Below, piece after piece: positions 25,323 through 33,055 of a DNA stretch of 33,055 bases (positions are counted from its first letter, which is position 1; every line of letters begins with the position of its first letter). The notes beneath the pieces are model-generated. The model saw nothing but the letters and a program-made list of their open reading frames with translations. It ran no database searches and was not told the origin of the DNA. Source of the stretch: Streptomyces sp. FH025 (GTDB taxonomy: Bacteria; Actinomycetota; Actinomycetes; Streptomycetales; Streptomycetaceae); assembly GCF_017427025.1 (NCBI RefSeq), contig NZ_JAFLNG010000010.1:1-33055 (forward strand), given 5' to 3'. Both the position numbers and the translations under genes were made by a program.

Positions 25323-26158
25323 CGCTACCTTCTGACTGGATGTCACCAGACCCGGGCACCGGGTGCCGGGCGCGAACGGCCGGGACCGATGCACGGATCG
25401 GTGACAGCTGGGTTGTGTGCCGCCGGGGGCGGTGGCGCTTCGCGATCGTCTCGACGTCGACGGGGGTCAAACGGTTCGGCCGGAGCTGCCGGCGGCGCCG
25501 GTGGTCGGTTCGCTCGATCCGGGTGGTGACCGCCGTGCGGAGGTCTTCCCGGGTGGCCGGATGACGGTCGAGGACGTTCTTCGGCGCGAGTGCGAATGGG
25601 ATTCTAGGACGTTGTCACCGGCGGCGTCGACGGTGTCCATGAACCCGGCCCGGCCGTGGCGGTGAAGGGCGTGGACGAACTACCGTGAACGCACCGGCAG
25701 ATTCGCCAGCAGGTCCGTCGGCCGACACTGCGACGGGCCGTCCGTAAGAAACGACGTTTCACGGGGCACGGGATGGATCTCGCCACGGTGCCTTGGTCAT
25801 GCAGGCATATGACGTTGCGATGTGCCTCGTTTGAGCCAGCCTTCGCGTGGCCTATGGCGATGGCGTGATGTTGCTGCCATGCTCATCTGCGCGGCGGAAC
25901 GATCATCGCCTCGGCCCCTACGCTCAGCTCACCAGTGCATCTTCCTCGAAGAGGGTCGCCAACGCCGTCGCTCTCGAGGACCGCTCCACTGATCCATGCG
26001 CCCGAAGCGCGGTCGAGTCCGGGTCCGGATACCACCGGGTCGCAGGGCTGCCCGCGCGCTCGATGATCCGGCCGCTCGCGCGGCCGGAGCCGCACCATCG
26101 GGACTGCTACGGAAACACCCCGCCTTCCTTCATCCCCCCCGGCTCACGAGGTGTCTTT
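25323..26158. other. 836-base region without a supported gene, upstream of the PKS
   Basis: Short open frames occur on both strands (for example 25417-25665 plus, 25604-25786 minus, 25883-26098 minus), but none has a ribosome site, family resemblance or typical codon pattern. Base composition is more mixed than in the coding parts, with a relatively AT-rich stretch around 25795-25845. It must contain the PKS promoter and the promoter of the former P450. Part of it may be eroded coding sequence, but I cannot identify any. Confidence 0.6.
26068..26087. promoter_or_regulatory. Stem-loop in the PKS leader
   Basis: CCGGCCGC and GCGGCCGG form a perfect 8-bp stem with a 4-base TCGC loop, 74 bases before the PKS start. 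It could act as an attenuator, a transcript-stabilising hairpin or an operator; GC-rich chance occurrence cannot be excluded. Confidence 0.35.
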
Positions 26159-26161
26159 GTG

Positions 26162-29100
26162 ATGCGCTTCCCCCTGGATTCGGATGCCGATCGTGTCGCC
26201 GTCATCGGAATGGCGGGCAGGTTGCCGAAAGCCCCGGATCCGGAGGCGTTCTGGCGACTGCTGTGTGACGGGGCCGACGCGATCACCGCGCCGCCCGTGG
26301 GCCGGCAGGGCGTACGGCACGGCGGCTACCTGGACCGGGTGGACGGCTTCGACGCGGCGTTCTTCGGTGTGTCCCCCCGCGAGGCCGCCGGCATGGACCC
26401 GCAGCAGCGGCTCATGCTCGAACTCGCCTGGGAGGCACTGGAGGACGCCCGGATCCTTCCGGGCACGCTGACGGGCGGCCCGACGGGGGTGTTCGTCGGC
26501 TCGATGTGGGAGGACTACACGTCCCTGACCTACCCCGGTCACATCACGCCGCACACGCTGACCGGCACCAACCGGGGCGTCATCGCCAACCGCGTCTCGC
26601 ACTTCCTCGGTGTACGCGGACCGAGCATGACGGTCGACACGGCCCAGTCGTCGGCGCTGGTCGCGGTGCATCTGGCGGTCGAGAGCCTGCGCCGCGGGGA
26701 GTCGGCGCTCGCCCTGGCCGGCGGGGTGAACCTCAACCTGACCGCCGCCCGCGAGGAGGGAGCGGCGGAGTTCGGCGGCCTGTCCCCGGACGACCGCTGC
26801 TTCACCTTCGACGCCCGGGCCAACGGCTTCGTGCGCGGCGAGGGCGGCGCCTTCCTCGTCCTGAAACCGCTGGACCGGGCCCTGGCCGACGGGGACCGCG
26901 TCTACGGTGTCATCCGGGGCAGCGCGGTCAACAACGACGGCGCCACCCGGAGCCTGACCGTGCCCAGCGCGCAGGCCCAGGAGCAGGTCATCCGCGAGGC
27001 ACTGGACCGCGCCGGCGTGCGTCCCGCGGACGTGCAGTACGTGGAGCTGCACGGCACCGGCACCGCCGTCGGCGACCCCATCGAGGCCGCCGCCCTCGCG
27101 GCGGCCTACCGCGACCCGGCCGGGTCCGGCGACGCCGACAACGCCCTGCGGGTCGGCTCCGCCAAGACGAACATCGGCCACCTGGAAGGCGCCGCGGGCA
27201 TCGTCGGTCTGCTCAAGGCCGTCCTCAGCGTGTACCACCGCGCACTGCCGCCGAGCCTGAACTACGAAACCCCCAACCCCGGCATCCCCCTCGACGCACT
27301 GGCGCTGCGGGTCCAGACCGCTCTGACCCCCTGGCCGCGGCCGGACGCGCCCCTGCTCGCCGGCGTGTCGTCGTTCGGCATGGGCGGCACAAATGCGCAC
27401 GTGATCGTCGAGCAGGCGCCCGATGCGGCCGCGCCGCCGGCCCGGCGGCCCGCCCCCGAGGCCCGGCCGGCGCCGTGGATCGTCACGGCGCGGACCAAGC
27501 AGGCGCTACGAGCACAGATCGAGCGCCTGCGCGAACACGTGCGCAGCCACCCGGACCTGACCGGCGCCGAGGTCGCGCACGCGCTGGCCACCACCAGAAC
27601 CCGCTTCGCGCACCGCGCGGTCCTGCTCGACTCCGCCCAGGTCGCCGCCGGCCGGGCCGGCACCCCGGGCCGTACCGTCTTCGTGTTCCCCGGCCAGGGC
27701 GCGCAGTGGGTCGGCATGGGCCGGGAGCTGTACGACGCGTACCCCGTCTTCCGGGCCGCCATGGATGAGTGCGCCGAGGCACTGGCCCCGTACACCGACT
27801 GGTCCCTGGCCGATGTCCTGGACGGCGCCCCGCTCGACCGCGTGGACATCGTGCAGCCCGCCCTGTTCGCGGTGATGGTGTCCCTGGCGGAGCTGTGGCG
27901 CTCCTTCGGCGTCGAGCCCGACGCGGTGGTCGGGCACTCGCAGGGCGAGATCGCCGCGGCGTACGTCGCGGGCGCGCTGTCGCTGTCCGACGCGGCCCGG
28001 ATCGTGGCACTGCGCAGCCGCGCGCTGGTGGCGCTGACCGGCCGGGGCGGCATGGTGTCCGTGGCCCTGTCCGCCGAGCGGGCCGAGGACTACGTGTCGC
28101 GCTGGGGCGGCGCGCTGACGGTCGCCGTGGTCAACGCCCCCGGCTCGGTCGTGGTGTCCGGCGACACGCAGGCCCTGTCCGAACTGGTCGAGTCCTGCGC
28201 GGCGGACGGTGTCCGCGCACGCGTCGTCCCGGTGGACTACGCCTCCCATTCCGCGCACGTCGAGGCGATCCGCGAGCGGCTGCACACCGAACTGGACGGT
28301 GTGCGGCCTCGGCAGGGCACCATCCCGTACTACTCCGCGGTCACCGGCGGCCTCCTCGAGGACACCACGGAGCTCGACGCCGGCTACTGGTACCGCAACC
28401 TGCGCGAGCCGGTCCGCTTCGACCTGGCCACCGCCGCACTGCTGGCGGACGGGCACGACGTCGTGGTCGAGGCCAGCCCGCACCCGGTGCTGCTGCCCGC
28501 CCTCGAACAGATCATGGAACAGGCCCGCGAGCGGACCGGCGCGCCCGGCGTCGCCACCGGCACGCTGGGCCGTGACCGGGGCGGGCCGGACGCCTTCCTG
28601 ACCGCGCTGTCCCGGCTGTTCGTGGCCGGCGTGCCGGTCGACTGGTCCCCGGCCGTCGCCGAGGCCGCGCCGGTCGACCTGCCCACGTACGCCTTCCAAC
28701 GCCGTTCGCACTGGCTGCCCGAAGCGACAGCCGGGCAGAGCGGACGGACCCCGGCCGGCCCGGGGACGCACGCAGCGGAGACCGCCGCGCCCGGCCGGCC
28801 GGACGGCGGCCCGGAGACCGGCGACACCGGGGCGGGCCACACGGACACCGGCGACCCCGAGTCGGGCGACACGGTCGACGCGGCCGCCGTGGTCACCGCG
28901 CAGATCGCACTCGTGCTGGGCCACGAGAACCCCGCGGACATCGATCCCGCGCTCACCTTCAAGGACCTCGGCTTCGACTCGGTCACCGGGCTCGAACTGC
29001 GCAACCGCCTGGTCGGCGTCCTGGATCGGCAACTCCCCTCCGGTCTCGTCTTCGACCACCCGACGCCCGCGGAGCTGATCGACTGGCTGCGCACCGGCCC

Positions 29101-32100
29101 CGGCGACCGGCCGGCCCCCGCCGCCCAGGCCGCCCACGACGACCCGGTCGTCATCGTGGGGATGGGCTGCCGCTTCCCCGGCGGGGTGGCCTCGCCGGAC
29201 GACCTGTGGCGGCTCGTCGCGGAGGGCGTGGACGCGATCGGCGACTTCCCGGACGACCGCGGCTGGGACCTGGGCGGCCTGTACGACCCGGACCTGCGCG
29301 GCGCGGGCACCACGTACATCACCCGGGGCGGGTTCCTGGAGGCGGTGGCCGGATTCGACGCTCCGTTCTTCGGCATCTCGCCCCGCGAGGCGCTCGCCAT
29401 GGACCCGCAGCAGCGGCTCGTGCTGGAGACGGCCTGGGAGACGTTCGAGCACGCCGGGATCGACCCGGCCTCGCTGCGCGGCAGCCACACCGGCGTGTTC
29501 ACCGGCGTCTGGTCGTCCGGCTACGCGACCGGGCCGGGCCTGCCGGAGGACCTGGAGGGCTACCTGTTCACCGGCGTAGCGACCAGCGTCACGTCCGGCC
29601 GGGTCGCCTACCACCTCGGGCTGCGCGGTCCGGCGCTGTCCGTGGACACCGCCTGCTCGTCGTCCCTGGTCGCCGTCCACCTGGCCGCCCAGGCCCTGCG
29701 CGCGGGCGAGTGCTCGCTGGCGCTCGCCGGCGGTGTCACGATCATGGCGACACCGCTGGGCTTCACCGAGTTCTCCCGCCAGCACGGCCTCGCGGCGGAC
29801 GGCCGCAGCAAGCCCTTCGCCGCCGCGGCCGACGGCACCAGCTGGGCCGAGGGCGCCGGCTTGGTGCTGCTGGAGCGGTTGTCGGACGCCCGCCGCAACG
29901 GCCACCGGGTGCTGGCGGTCGTCGCGGGAAGCGCGGTCAACCAGGACGGGGCGTCCAATGGGTTGACCGCGCCGAACGGTCCGTCGCAGGAGCGGGTGAT
30001 CCGTCAGGCGCTGGCGAACGCCGGGTTGGAGGCGTCCGAGGTGGACGCGGTGGAGGCCCACGGCACCGGCACCACCCTCGGCGACCCCATCGAGGCCCAC
30101 GCCCTGCTGGCCGCCTACGGTCAGGACCGGGACGAGCCGTTGTGGCTGGGGTCGGTGAAGTCCAACATCGGCCACACCCAGGCGGCGGCCGGCGTCGCGG
30201 GCCTGATCAAGATGGTCATGGCGATGCGGCACGGCGAACTGCCGCGAACCCTGCACGTGGACGCCCCCTCCCCGCACGTCGACTGGACCTCCGGCGGCGT
30301 CCGGCTGCTGACCGAGGCCCGGCCGTGGCCGGAGCACGAGCACCTGCGCCGCGCCGGCATCTCGGCCTTCGGTATCAGCGGCACCAACGCCCACCTGATC
30401 ATCGAGCAGTCCTCCGACCCGGACCCCGTCCACCTTCCCGAACCCGCCGGCCGGGCCGCCCCCACCGCCTGGCTGCTGTCCGCGCAGACCGACGCCGCGC
30501 TGCGCGCCCAGGCCGAGCGGCTGCACGCGTACGCGACCGCCCACCCCGACGTCCCGGCCGCCGCGATCAGCCGCGCACTGGCCGCCCGCACCCGGTTCGA
30601 GCACCGGGCCGCGGTGGTCGGCGCCGACCGGGACGACCTGCTGTCCGGCCTGGCCGCGCTCCCGCCGGGACTGCCGGGCCTGCCGGCCCGTACCGGCGGG
30701 ACCGTGTTCGTCTTCCCCGGACAGGGAGCGCAGTGGGCGGGCATGGGCCGTGACCTGTACGAGCAGTCCGAGGTCTTCCGCGCCGGCATCGACGCCTGCG
30801 CCGCCGCCCTGGCCCCGTACACCGACTGGTCGCTGGTCGACGAACTGCGCCACGGCTCGCTGGACCGCGTCGACGTGGTGCAGCCGGCCCTGTTCGCCGT
30901 CATGGTGGCGCTGGCCGACCTGTGGCGGTCCTACGGCGTGCGGCCGGACGCCGTGGTCGGCCACTCCCAGGCGGAGATCGCCGCCGCGTACGTCGCCGGC
31001 GCGCTGTCGCTGCGGGACGCCGCCAAGGTCGTGGCGTTACGGTCCAGGGCACTGGCCGTCATCGCCGACCGGGGCGGCATGGTGTCCCTCGCGCTGTCCG
31101 TCGAACAGGCCGCCGGCTACCTGGCCCGTTGGGGCGAGCGGCTGACCACCGCCGTGGTGAACGGACCCGCGGCGGTCGTGGTGTCCGGCGGCCTCGACGT
31201 GCTGGACGAACTGCTGGCCGCCTGCGAGGCCGACGGCATCCGCGCCCGCCGCCTGCCCGTCAACTACGCCGCCCACTCCGCGCAGGTCGAGGCGATCCGC
31301 GAGCAACTGCTCGCCGAACTGGCCGACATCACGCCCCACTCGGCGGCGGTCCCGTTCTACTCCACGGTCACCGGCGAGCCGGTCGACACCTCCGCCCTCG
31401 ACGCCGACTACTGGTACCGCAACCTCCGCGAACCCGTACGGTTCGACCTGGCCACCGCCCGGCTCACCGCCGACGGCCACGACCTGTTCCTGGAGGTCAG
31501 CCCGCACCCGGTGCTGGTGCCCGCGCTGGATGTCGCCGCCACCGGAACACTGCGCCGCGACCACGGCGGCCTCACCGAGTTCCTCGCCGCGGCGGGACGC
31601 CTCCACGCCGCCGGAGCCGACGTCGACTGGACTCCGGTCCTGCCCCGCACCGCACCCAGGGCGGACCTGCCCACGTACGCCTTCCAACGCGAGCCCTACT
31701 GGGTGACCGCGACCCCGCCGGTGCCCCGTGACGACTGGCGGTACGAGGTGGCGTGGGCGCCGACGAGCGGTACCGCGGCCCCGGTCGACCCGGACCGCTG
31801 GCTCGTCCTGGCCCCGACCGGGCACCCGTGGGCCGAGGCCCTGCGCGAACGGGGCTTCGCGGTGGCCGACACCTGGGACGCAGCCGACACCGGGGACGCC
31901 CGGCCCGGGCCGGACGGTGTGCTGTCGCTGCTGGCGCTGGACGAGGAGCCGCACCCCGACCACCCGGTGCTCCCGGCGGGCCTGGTCCGCACCCTGGATC
32001 TGGTCCGCACCCTGGACCCGGCGCGCAGCCTGGACCCGGTCAGGACGGCGGCCGTCCCGCTGTGGTGCGCGACCAGCGGAGCCGTGAGCACCTCGGGCAC

Positions 32101-33055
32101 CGACCCGGTCACCAGCCCGGCCCAGGCCCTGGCGTGGGGCACCGGGGCGTCCGCGGCGCTGGAGTTCCCGCAGGGCTGGGGCGGCCTGGTCGACCTTCCC
32201 GCCGTGCCCGACGAGGAGAGCGTGAACGCGCTGCTCGTCGTGCTCGCCGGCACGGGCGAGGACCAGGTGGCGATCCGCGGCACCCGGCGCTTCGCCAAGC
32301 GGTTGCGCCGTAAGGCCTCATCGGGCCCGGCCGCGCGGTCCTGGCGGCCGCGGGGCGCGGTGCTGGTCACCGGCGGCACCGGCGCGCTCGGCGGACACGT
32401 GGCCCGCCGCCTCGCGCGGCAGGGCGCGGAGCACATCGTGCTGGCCTCCCGCCGCGGCCCCGACGCCCCCGGCGCGGCCGGCCTGCGCGACGAACTGGAG
32501 GCAGCCGGGGCGCGGGTGACCGTGGCGGCGTGCGACGTGGCCGACCGGGACGCCCTGCGGGACCTCGTCGAGCGCGTCGGCGACATCCGCGCGGTCTTCC
32601 ACACCGCCGGCGCGATCAGGGCGACCAGGCTGGCCGACACCACACCGGCGGAGTTCGCCGAGGTCATCACGGCCAAGGTCGCCGGGGCGGCGAACCTGGC
32701 GGAACTCCTGCCGGACCTCGACGCCTTCGTCCTGTTCTCCTCCACCGCGGGCGTGTGGGGCGACGGCCACGGCGCGGCCTACGCCGCCGGCAACACCTTC
32801 CTCGACGCCCTGGCCGCACAGCACCGGGCCCAGGGCCGCGCCACGACCTCCGTCGCGTGGGGCATCTGGGCCGAAGGCGGCATGGCGGCCCTGGAGCCCG
32901 TGCAGCGCCAGCGCACCCTGCTCGGCCTCGGCGAACTGGACCCGGGCCGGGCACTCGACGCGCTGCAGGACGTCCTCGACCACGACGAGGCCCTCGCGGT
33001 CGTCACCGAGGCAGACTGGGCACAGTTCGCCCGCGCCTACACCCACGCGCGGCCG
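26162..33055 (+). CDS. Modular type I polyketide synthase: loading module KSQ-AT-ACP, module 1 KS-AT-KR (runs off window)
   Basis: 2298 residues are visible. KSQ (about 12-430) has DTAQSS with Gln162 (26645-26647) in place of the condensing Cys, and H297 and H340 are kept, so it decarboxylates rather than condenses. AT1 has GHSQG (S593) and YASH (693-696), the methylmalonyl signature, predicting a propionyl starter. ACP1 has LGFDS (S940). KS2 (about 993-1420) has DTACSS with C1165. AT2 has the unusual GHSQA (S1602) and YAAH (1702-1705). No DH or ER follows. KR has TGGTGALGG (2070-2078), S2194, Y2207 and N2211. W2199 and the absence of LDD suggest A-type, L-hydroxy stereochemistry. ATG 26162 or the adjacent GTG 26159 follows GAGGTG. 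Leu1626 is TTA (31037-31039). The next ACP lies beyond the window. Confidence 0.96.
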   Translation, partial: MRFPLDSDADRVAVIGMAGRLPKAPDPEAFWRLLCDGADAITAPPVGRQGVRHGGYLDRVDGFDAAFFGVSPREAAGMDPQQRLMLELAWEALEDARILPGTLTGGPTGVFVGSMWEDYTSLTYPGHITPHTLTGTNRGVIANRVSHFLGVRGPSMTVDTAQSSALVAVHLAVESLRRGESALALAGGVNLNLTAAREEGAAEFGGLSPDDRCFTFDARANGFVRGEGGAFLVLKPLDRALADGDRVYGVIRGSAVNNDGATRSLTVPSAQAQEQVIREALDRAGVRPADVQYVELHGTGTAVGDPIEAAALAAAYRDPAGSGDADNALRVGSAKTNIGHLEGAAGIVGLLKAVLSVYHRALPPSLNYETPNPGIPLDALALRVQTALTPWPRPDAPLLAGVSSFGMGGTNAHVIVEQAPDAAAPPARRPAPEARPAPWIVTARTKQALRAQIERLREHVRSHPDLTGAEVAHALATTRTRFAHRAVLLDSAQVAAGRAGTPGRTVFVFPGQGAQWVGMGRELYDAYPVFRAAMDECAEALAPYTDWSLADVLDGAPLDRVDIVQPALFAVMVSLAELWRSFGVEPDAVVGHSQGEIAAAYVAGALSLSDAARIVALRSRALVALTGRGGMVSVALSAERAEDYVSRWGGALTVAVVNAPGSVVVSGDTQALSELVESCAADGVRARVVPVDYASHSAHVEAIRERLHTELDGVRPRQGTIPYYSAVTGGLLEDTTELDAGYWYRNLREPVRFDLATAALLADGHDVVVEASPHPVLLPALEQIMEQARERTGAPGVATGTLGRDRGGPDAFLTALSRLFVAGVPVDWSPAVAEAAPVDLPTYAFQRRSHWLPEATAGQSGRTPAGPGTHAAETAAPGRPDGGPETGDTGAGHTDTGDPESGDTVDAAAVVTAQIALVLGHENPADIDPALTFKDLGFDSVTGLELRNRLVGVLDRQLPSGLVFDHPTPAELIDWLRTGPGDRPAPAAQAAHDDPVVIVGMGCRFPGGVASPDDLWRLVAEGVDAIGDFPDDRGWDLGGLYDPDLRGAGTTYITRGGFLEAVAGFDAPFFGISPREALAMDPQQRLVLETAWETFEHAGIDPASLRGSHTGVFTGVWSSGYATGPGLPEDLEGYLFTGVATSVTSGRVAYHLGLRGPALSVDTACSSSLVAVHLAAQALRAGECSLALAGGVTIMATPLGFTEFSRQHGLAADGRSKPFAAAADGTSWAEGAGLVLLERLSDARRNGHRVLAVVAGSAVNQDGASNGLTAPNGPSQERVIRQALANAGLEASEVDAVEAHGTGTTLGDPIEAHALLAAYGQDRDEPLWLGSVKSNIGHTQAAAGVAGLIKMVMAMRHGELPRTLHVDAPSPHVDWTSGGVRLLTEARPWPEHEHLRRAGISAFGISGTNAHLIIEQSSDPDPVHLPEPAGRAAPTAWLLSAQTDAALRAQAERLHAYATAHPDVPAAAISRALAARTRFEHRAAVVGADRDDLLSGLAALPPGLPGLPARTGGTVFVFPGQGAQWAGMGRDLYEQSEVFRAGIDACAAALAPYTDWSLVDELRHGSLDRVDVVQPALFAVMVALADLWRSYGVRPDAVVGHSQAEIAAAYVAGALSLRDAAKVVALRSRALAVIADRGGMVSLALSVEQAAGYLARWGERLTTAVVNGPAAVVVSGGLDVLDELLAACEADGIRARRLPVNYAAHSAQVEAIREQLLAELADITPHSAAVPFYSTVTGEPVDTSALDADYWYRNLREPVRFDLATARLTADGHDLFLEVSPHPVLVPALDVAATGTLRRDHGGLTEFLAAAGRLHAAGADVDWTPVLPRTAPRADLPTYAFQREPYWVTATPPVPRDDWRYEVAWAPTSGTAAPVDPDRWLVLAPTGHPWAEALRERGFAVADTWDAADTGDARPGPDGVLSLLALDEEPHPDHPVLPAGLVRTLDLVRTLDPARSLDPVRTAAVPLWCATSGAVSTSGTDPVTSPAQALAWGTGASAALEFPQGWGGLVDLPAVPDEESVNALLVVLAGTGEDQVAIRGTRRFAKRLRRKASSGPAARSWRPRGAVLVTGGTGALGGHVARRLARQGAEHIVLASRRGPDAPGAAGLRDELEAAGARVTVAACDVADRDALRDLVERVGDIRAVFHTAGAIRATRLADTTPAEFAEVITAKVAGAANLAELLPDLDAFVLFSSTAGVWGDGHGAAYAAGNTFLDALAAQHRAQGRATTSVAWGIWAEGGMAALEPVQRQRTLLGLGELDPGRALDALQDVLDHDEALAVVTEADWAQFARAYTHARP
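31982..32035 (+). repeat. Three 18-bp tandem repeats inside the PKS (AT-KR linker/structural KR half)
   Basis: The first two units are identical except for the last base, and the third is diverged. They encode [12 protein letters not shown] and PARSLD in the structural half of the ketoreductase. They probably come from replication slippage and keep the frame. Confidence 0.65.

Noticed and set aside
25604-25786. Small minus-strand ORF of 60 codons in the pre-PKS gap
   Set aside because: Arg/Ser/Thr-rich composition, no ribosome site and no recognisable family.
26162-28981. DHHA or another aromatic acid as direct starter of the PKS
   Set aside because: The loading module is KSQ-AT-ACP with a methylmalonyl-type AT and has no adenylation or CoA-ligase domain, so a decarboxylated dicarboxylate starter is expected.
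27506-30964. A 1152-codon open frame antisense to the PKS
   Set aside because: It is a by-product of high GC at third codon positions. The predicted protein is Gly/Arg/Val-rich with no family resemblance, while the opposite strand encodes perfect PKS motifs.

Overview
The window is very GC-rich and densely coded, with frequent GTG starts, ATGA stop/start overlaps and a few rare TTA leucine codons. This points to an actinomycete of the Streptomyces/Kitasatospora type. There is no rRNA or tRNA, no CRISPR array and no intact insertion sequence. The right part reads as the edge of a specialised-metabolite gene cluster that continues past the right end.

Left block (1-7807, all minus strand): an HxlR-type regulator, an acyl-CoA-dehydrogenase-like flavin monooxygenase, an epoxide hydrolase, a terminator hairpin, then an FAD-dependent oxidoreductase overlapping an APC permease, and a GMC oxidoreductase that runs off the left edge. 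This looks like an oxidative or catabolic cassette. Its epoxide hydrolase has Asn where the catalytic His is expected.

Middle-left block (7847-11849, plus strand): a DUF899 thioredoxin-like protein divergent from the HxlR gene, a 14-helix MFS exporter, a terminator, and an aldehyde dehydrogenase whose general-base Glu is replaced by His. A bidirectional hairpin closes the block.

Middle block (11867-18705): a full carboxylic acid reductase (adenylation-carrier-reductase), a class IV PLP aminotransferase or lyase and a TetR regulator on the minus strand, divergent from an MFS exporter whose sixth codon is TTA. Two perfect palindromes lie between the regulator and the exporter and are very likely its operators.

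Right block (18909-33055): an IS701-type transposase-like protein that has lost at least two residues of its DDE triad; a terminator; five TGACGGA heptamers spaced exactly 19 bp apart; then phzC-phzD-phzE, which divert chorismate to 2-amino-2-deoxyisochorismate and on to trans-2,3-dihydro-3-hydroxyanthranilate (DHHA). No phzF, phzG, phzA or phzB is present. A P450 broken by a large internal deletion and 0.84 kb of apparently non-coding DNA follow. Last is a modular type I PKS that starts with a KSQ-AT-ACP loading module and an extender module KS-AT-KR, cut by the window end.

Inferred logic: phzCDE supply an amino-shikimate building block, the PKS starts a chain with a decarboxylated (probably propionyl) unit, the carboxylic acid reductase and PLP enzyme may convert an acid to an aldehyde and then an amine, and two MFS pumps and the TetR switch handle export. 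How the DHHA unit meets the polyketide cannot be seen here. The most novel features are the 19-bp heptamer array beside a domesticated transposase, and the pairing of phzCDE with a carboxylic acid reductase and a KSQ PKS.
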